Origin: Neoakkermansia glycaniphila
GTDB lineage: Bacteria > Verrucomicrobiota > Verrucomicrobiia > Verrucomicrobiales > Akkermansiaceae
DNA length: 64,000 nucleotides
Direction of reading: 5' to 3'
Assembly (NCBI RefSeq): GCF_001683795.1
Contig: NZ_LIGX01000019.1
Span: 62,001 to 126,000, forward strand
The position numbers and the translations under genes were made by a program. Under the pieces are notes generated by a model that did not search any database, was not told where the DNA came from, and was given only the letters and a program-made list of their open reading frames with translations. Shown here piece by piece: positions 60,633 to 64,000 of this stretch; position 1 is the first letter of the stretch, and every line of letters starts with the position of its first letter.

Positions 60633-62975
60633 TCAGACGGTGGTGAGGGTGAGTCCGGCGGCGGCGAGTTGTCCGTAGGCGAGGCCGCCATCGTGCGCAG
60701 GTACGCGCTGCGGGTAGTCGAAGGTGAGGCCGGCCTGTTCGGTGCGGTCGCACAGGAGGTCGAGCAGGAGGGTGTTGAGGAAGCATCCGCCGCCGACGGC
60801 GATGTGGGTTCTGCGGCAGGATTGGGCGATGCGGACGATCAGTTCGGCAAGGCCGTCGTGAAAGCGCCATGCGAGTTCTTCGGCGGAGGCTTCGCGTTTG
60901 AGTTCGCTGTCGAGGAGGCGGAGGACGGGTTCCCAGTCGCAGACGAGGCAGCCGTTTTCTTCCCGGATGTCCCATGAGAGGGGCGACGGTTTGTTCTGTT
61001 CCGTTTCGTGGTAGCGGCGGGCGAGGGTTTCGAGTTGCATGGCCGCATGGCCTTCGCAGAGGTTGGGCCCGTGGAAGCCGAGGTAGCAGGAGACGGCGTC
61101 GAAGAGGCGGCCCATGCTGGAGGTGAGCGGCGAGTTGAAGCATTTGTCCATCATGGAGCGTACGGCGTCGCGGACGGTGGCGGCGAGTTCGCGGTTGACG
61201 GTTTTGCGGAGGGTGGGGCAGGCTTCGGCGGAGAGGGAGTGGAGGAGGCTGAGGGCGCAGCGTGCGGGTTCGCGTGCGGCGGCGTCGCCTCCGGGGAGGG
61301 GGTAGAGACGGAGGTGGGCGATGCGTCGGCAGTCCGTTTCGCCGATGTCGAAGAATTCGCCGCCCCAGATGGTGCCGTCCGTGCCGTAGCCGGTGCCGTC
61401 CCAAGCGGTTCCGAGGGCGGGTCGCGGCGTGTGGTTTTCTTCGATGCAGGCCATGACGTGGGCGACGTGGTGCTGGACGGAGATGACGGTGAGGCCTTTT
61501 TTGAGTGCGAGGTATCTTCCGTAGCGGGAGGCGGCATAGTCGGGATGGGAGTCGACGATGAGGCGGCCGTACCCTGCATGCAGCAGGCGGCCGAGGTTGT
61601 CGATTTCCCGGCGGAAGGTGGATGTGGAGGCTTCGGTTTCGAGGTCGCCGAGGTGCTGGCTGAGGACGGCGAGGCCGTGCGCGCGCCAGCAGAGGGTGTT
61701 TTTGAGTTCGCCGCCGAGAGCGAGGGTGTCCGGTCCCTGGGAGGGGCCGACGGGGAGAGGCGCATAGCCTCGGGCGCGGCGTACGACGATTTCCCGGCCA
61801 CGGAAGACGCGGACGACGGAGTCGTCCACCGGGCGGAGGATGGGTCTGTCGTGGAGGAGGTGGAGGTCGGCGATGCGGCGCAGGGAGCGGAGGGCATCTT
61901 CCTGCGTGTGGCAGAGGGGGGCGCCGCTGAGGTTGCCGCTGGTGCAGACGAGAGGTGCACCGTATTTTTTGAGGAGGAGGTGGTGCAGCGGCGTGTGCGG
62001 GAGCATGATGCCGAGGCTGGGGCTGCATGCGGCGACGGAGGGGGCGATGGGTGCACCGGCGCGGCGGGTGAGGAGGACGATGGGGGCGGATGGCGAGCGG
62101 AGGATGCGTTCTTCATCCGGTGAGATGCGTGCGAGGGTGCGTGCGGTTTCCACGGAAGGTACCATGAGGGCGAAGGGTTTGGCATCGCGCGCTTTGCGGC
62201 TGCGGAGACGCCGGACGGCTTCTTCGTTCGCCGCGTCGGTGAGGAGCTGGACGCCGCCGAGGCCGAGGATGGAAACGATGCCGCCGGATCGGAGGGTGTC
62301 GACGGCCCGGTTGAGCATGGCTTTGATATCTCCGGGTTTTCTGCCTTTCCGCAGGAGGGTGCCGGTGGCATCGTAGAGGAGGAGGGAGGGGCCGCAGTCG
62401 GGGCAGGCGTTGGGCTGGGCATGGAAGCGGCGGTCTGCCGGGTTGCCGTATTCTTCCCGGCAGGTGCTGCACATGGAGAAGATGCGCATGGCGGTGCGTT
62501 CGCGGTCGTAGGGAAGGTCTTCGATGATGGTGTAGCGGGGGCCGCAGTGGGTGCAGTTGGTGAAGGGGTAGTAGTAGCGGCGGTTGTCCGGGTTGAAGAT
62601 GTCCGCGACGCACTGATCGCAGGTGGCCAGTTCAGGGAGGATGACGGGGACGGCGGCCGAGTGTGCGCCGCTTTCCTGGATGTTGAATTCCGCGTAGCCT
62701 GCGGGTGGGAGGGTGCAGGGTTCGATGGTGAAGAGCCGGGCGAGCGGCGGCGCATCGGTTTCCAGTCTTGTGCGGAAGGCGGAGAGTTGTTTGGGGTGGC
62801 CTTCGATTTCTATTTCGACTCCTGCAGGCGTGTTGCGTACCCAGCCCGCGAGGTGCAGTTCTTCGGCGAGGCGGAAGACGAAGGGGCGGAAGCCCAGCCC
62901 CTGAACGGCGCCCGTGATGTTGAGGCGGAGGCGGGAGATGTGTTGGCGGGGATGGTTTTCAGGGGAGGGAGCCAT
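60633..62975 (-). CDS. hypF: [NiFe]-hydrogenase maturation carbamoyltransferase HypF
   Basis: 780 residues, full length. Domain order: acylphosphatase (ITGAVQGLGFRPFVFRLAEE), two zinc-finger-like Cys sets (CDQCVADIFNPDNRRYYYPF, CTHCGPRYTI, CSTCREEYGN, CPDCGPSLL), a YrdC-like nucleotide site (LRSGGIVSILGLGGVQLLTD) and a Kae1-like domain (VQHHVAHVMACIEEN, GTAWDGTGYGTDGTIWGGEF, VAVGGGCFLNTLLLD). It makes carbamoyl-adenylate and loads HypE. Coupled closely to hypC. Confidence 0.96.
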   Translation of the reverse strand: MAPSPENHPRQHISRLRLNITGAVQGLGFRPFVFRLAEELHLAGWVRNTPAGVEIEIEGHPKQLSAFRTRLETDAPPLARLFTIEPCTLPPAGYAEFNIQESGAHSAAVPVILPELATCDQCVADIFNPDNRRYYYPFTNCTHCGPRYTIIEDLPYDRERTAMRIFSMCSTCREEYGNPADRRFHAQPNACPDCGPSLLLYDATGTLLRKGRKPGDIKAMLNRAVDTLRSGGIVSILGLGGVQLLTDAANEEAVRRLRSRKARDAKPFALMVPSVETARTLARISPDEERILRSPSAPIVLLTRRAGAPIAPSVAACSPSLGIMLPHTPLHHLLLKKYGAPLVCTSGNLSGAPLCHTQEDALRSLRRIADLHLLHDRPILRPVDDSVVRVFRGREIVVRRARGYAPLPVGPSQGPDTLALGGELKNTLCWRAHGLAVLSQHLGDLETEASTSTFRREIDNLGRLLHAGYGRLIVDSHPDYAASRYGRYLALKKGLTVISVQHHVAHVMACIEENHTPRPALGTAWDGTGYGTDGTIWGGEFFDIGETDCRRIAHLRLYPLPGGDAAAREPARCALSLLHSLSAEACPTLRKTVNRELAATVRDAVRSMMDKCFNSPLTSSMGRLFDAVSCYLGFHGPNLCEGHAAMQLETLARRYHETEQNKPSPLSWDIREENGCLVCDWEPVLRLLDSELKREASAEELAWRFHDGLAELIVRIAQSCRRTHIAVGGGCFLNTLLLDLLCDRTEQAGLTFDYPQRVPAHDGGLAYGQLAAAGLTLTTV

Positions 62976-62985
62976 GGCGGTGTGT

Positions 62986-63582
62986 TCAGGTTGAGTTGCT
63001 TTCGCTGTAGTCGAAGGCTCCGTACAGGTTCATGTAGATGGAGCTGGATGTTTTGGAGTCCGAGTGGAGCCATGTGGCTTGCCAGCCGGAGGAGCAGGGG
63101 GTGATGGTGATGCTCGCGTTTGTGCCGGGTACGTCTTCCCATCCAAAATCATGCGCATGGCTTCTGGCCTGATCTTTCAGGTATTCCTCTCCGGGCGGCA
63201 GAAGTCCGTATCCGATGCCGAGGATGCAGCCGAATATGATGACGCGGAGTGCGATGCCTGCGGCATTTTTCAGGAAGGGTACGGTGCGTGGGAGCAGGCG
63301 TGTGGAGATGGCACGGATGCAGAGGAAGAGGAGCAGGAACGGGATGACGGGGGCCGCGTAGATCCATCCCAATAGAAGGTTGGCGAAGAAGGCGAGTCCG
63401 TTTTCCGGAGGATTGACGGTGACCAGTGTTGCCAATGAGGAAAACCATGTGCACAGGATGAGCGTCAGGATGATTTTCCACGTTTTGTACCGCCGGAGTG
63501 CGATGAGGGTGGCCGCAAAGAGGGGCATGGCCAGCACGATGATGATGGCCAGTACTTCCGCAAGCTTTGGGTTAGGGAACAT
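62986..63582 (-). CDS. Unknown membrane protein in the hyp operon
   Basis: 198 residues. Four hydrophobic segments (LAIIIVLAMPLFAATLIAL, WKIILTLILCTWFSSLATLV, LLLGWIYAAPVIPFLLLFLC, GIALRVIIFGCILGIGYGLL), then a ~60-residue C-terminal soluble part (ITPCSSGWQATWLHSD). It lies 10 nt upstream of hypF and about 45 nt downstream of hypB, so it is probably co-transcribed. It does not look like a nickel permease. Function unknown. Confidence 0.75.
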   Translation of the reverse strand: MFPNPKLAEVLAIIIVLAMPLFAATLIALRRYKTWKIILTLILCTWFSSLATLVTVNPPENGLAFFANLLLGWIYAAPVIPFLLLFLCIRAISTRLLPRTVPFLKNAAGIALRVIIFGCILGIGYGLLPPGEEYLKDQARSHAHDFGWEDVPGTNASITITPCSSGWQATWLHSDSKTSSSIYMNLYGAFDYSESNST

Positions 63583-63628
63583 TCTTTCTCATTGTAGCCT
63601 TGCGGGGCGGTTTGTCAAGTTCTCCCGG

Positions 63629-64000
63629 TCAATGATGTGCGTGGGTGTGGGAGAAAGCGGCGGTTTTGTGGCTGAGGGCGTGTACGAGTTCGTCGCACCA
63701 TGCGTCCATGCCTTGCCCCGTGCGGGCCGATACTTCGCAGACGGCGGCATGGTGGGCGATTTTTTCGAGGCTGGCGAGAGCCTGGCGGCGGTCGAATCCG
63801 GCGGCTTCGGCGATGTCCGTTTTGGTGATGACGGCGATGTCCGCCGTGTGGAACATGGGCGGGTATTTGAGGGGTTTGTCTTCGCCTTCGGTGGTGGAGA
63901 GGAGGACGACGCGGAGGGCTTCGCCGAGGTCGTAGTCGGCAGGGCAGACGAGGTTGCCGACGTTTTCGATGATGAGGAGGTCGAGGTGGTCGGTGTCGAG
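63629..64000 (-). CDS. hypB: [NiFe]-hydrogenase/urease nickel-insertion GTPase HypB (5' part cut by window edge)
   Basis: 124 C-terminal codons visible, continuing past the right edge. LLIIENVGNLVCPADYDLGE (switch region with the metal-site Cys), LSTTEGEDKPLKYPPMF and the guanine-recognition motif VITKTDIAEA identify HypB. The end has SARTGQGMDAWCDELVHALS followed by a short His-rich tail (HTHAHH) that may bind nickel. First visible gene of the hyp operon; hypA, if present, should lie to the right. Confidence 0.96.
   Translation of the reverse strand, partial: LDTDHLDLLIIENVGNLVCPADYDLGEALRVVLLSTTEGEDKPLKYPPMFHTADIAVITKTDIAEAAGFDRRQALASLEKIAHHAAVCEVSARTGQGMDAWCDELVHALSHKTAAFSHTHAHH

Noticed and set aside
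60379..62028. 549-codon open frame on the - strand covering hypC plus upstream
   Set aside because: Only the last 82 codons are hypC; the upstream part is an out-of-frame shadow of hypF with Arg/Pro repeats.
1..64000. CRISPR array, transposase, integrase, phage or rRNA genes
   Set aside because: Looked for regularly spaced repeats, DDE/integrase motifs and rRNA sequence; none seen.

Overview
The window looks like a chromosomal segment of a Gram-negative Verrucomicrobiota bacterium of the Akkermansia type. This is inferred from gene content, not from a database search. The supporting features are secreted mucin-glycan enzymes (GH20 hexosaminidase, GH29 fucosidase, a CxPSR sulfatase), two PEP-CTERM proteins, many signal-peptide and lipobox proteins, a str-S10 ribosomal cluster without tuf, and G+C-rich DNA. 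The + strand is visibly G-rich over C almost throughout, whichever strand is coding, so most of the right-hand genes probably lie on the lagging strand.

Layout. (1) 1-8.2 kb: a left-truncated GH20 hexosaminidase (-), then tyrS, a BASS/YfeH-like transporter, a lipoprotein, an exported nitroreductase-fold protein, an exported ankyrin-repeat protein and GluQ-RS on +, and an unknown secreted protein on -. (2) 8.3-18.0 kb: rpsL-rpsG-fusA-rpsJ-rplC-rplD-rplW-rplB-rpsS-[unknown exported coiled-coil gene]-rplV-rpsC-rplP-rpmC-rpsQ-rplN, closed by a terminator before any rplX/rplE. (3) 18.1-29.2 kb: a lineage-specific block. It has two tandem membrane-anchored PA14-like paralogs, a minus-strand operon of three paralogous secreted helical proteins followed by a beta-rich protein and a methyltransferase-like/PAP2/Lgt-like fusion, and a small membrane protein. 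(4) 29.2-36.0 kb: 2-aminoethylphosphonate (2-AEP) import (binding lipoprotein, fused permease, ATPase) and breakdown (PhnW, PhnX), with a porin-like outer-membrane protein. (5) 36.1-49.3 kb: sulfatase, an MBOAT/SGNH O-acetylation pair, fucosidase, an alpha/beta-hydrolase lipoprotein, two PEP-CTERM proteins, a GT2 and a GT-C glycosyltransferase, and two AT-richer intergenic stretches. (6) 49.4-56 kb: sdhCAB, an AlkD-like protein and an LtaS/OpgB-like phosphoglycerol transferase. (7) 56-64 kb: [NiFe]-hydrogenase maturation genes hypB (cut by the right edge), hypF, hypC, hypD and hypE with a TlpA-like thioredoxin and two unknown genes. No hydrogenase structural genes are in view.

How it fits together: GH20, GH29 and sulfatase fit host-glycan foraging; the phn cluster would turn 2-AEP into acetaldehyde, phosphate and alanine; sdhCAB and hyp serve respiration and hydrogen metabolism. 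Promoters of the form TTGNNN-16/17-TANNNT are recognisable. For at least five genes the predicted start of transcription coincides with the ATG, suggesting leaderless mRNAs. No rRNA, complete tRNA, CRISPR array, transposase or integrase was seen.
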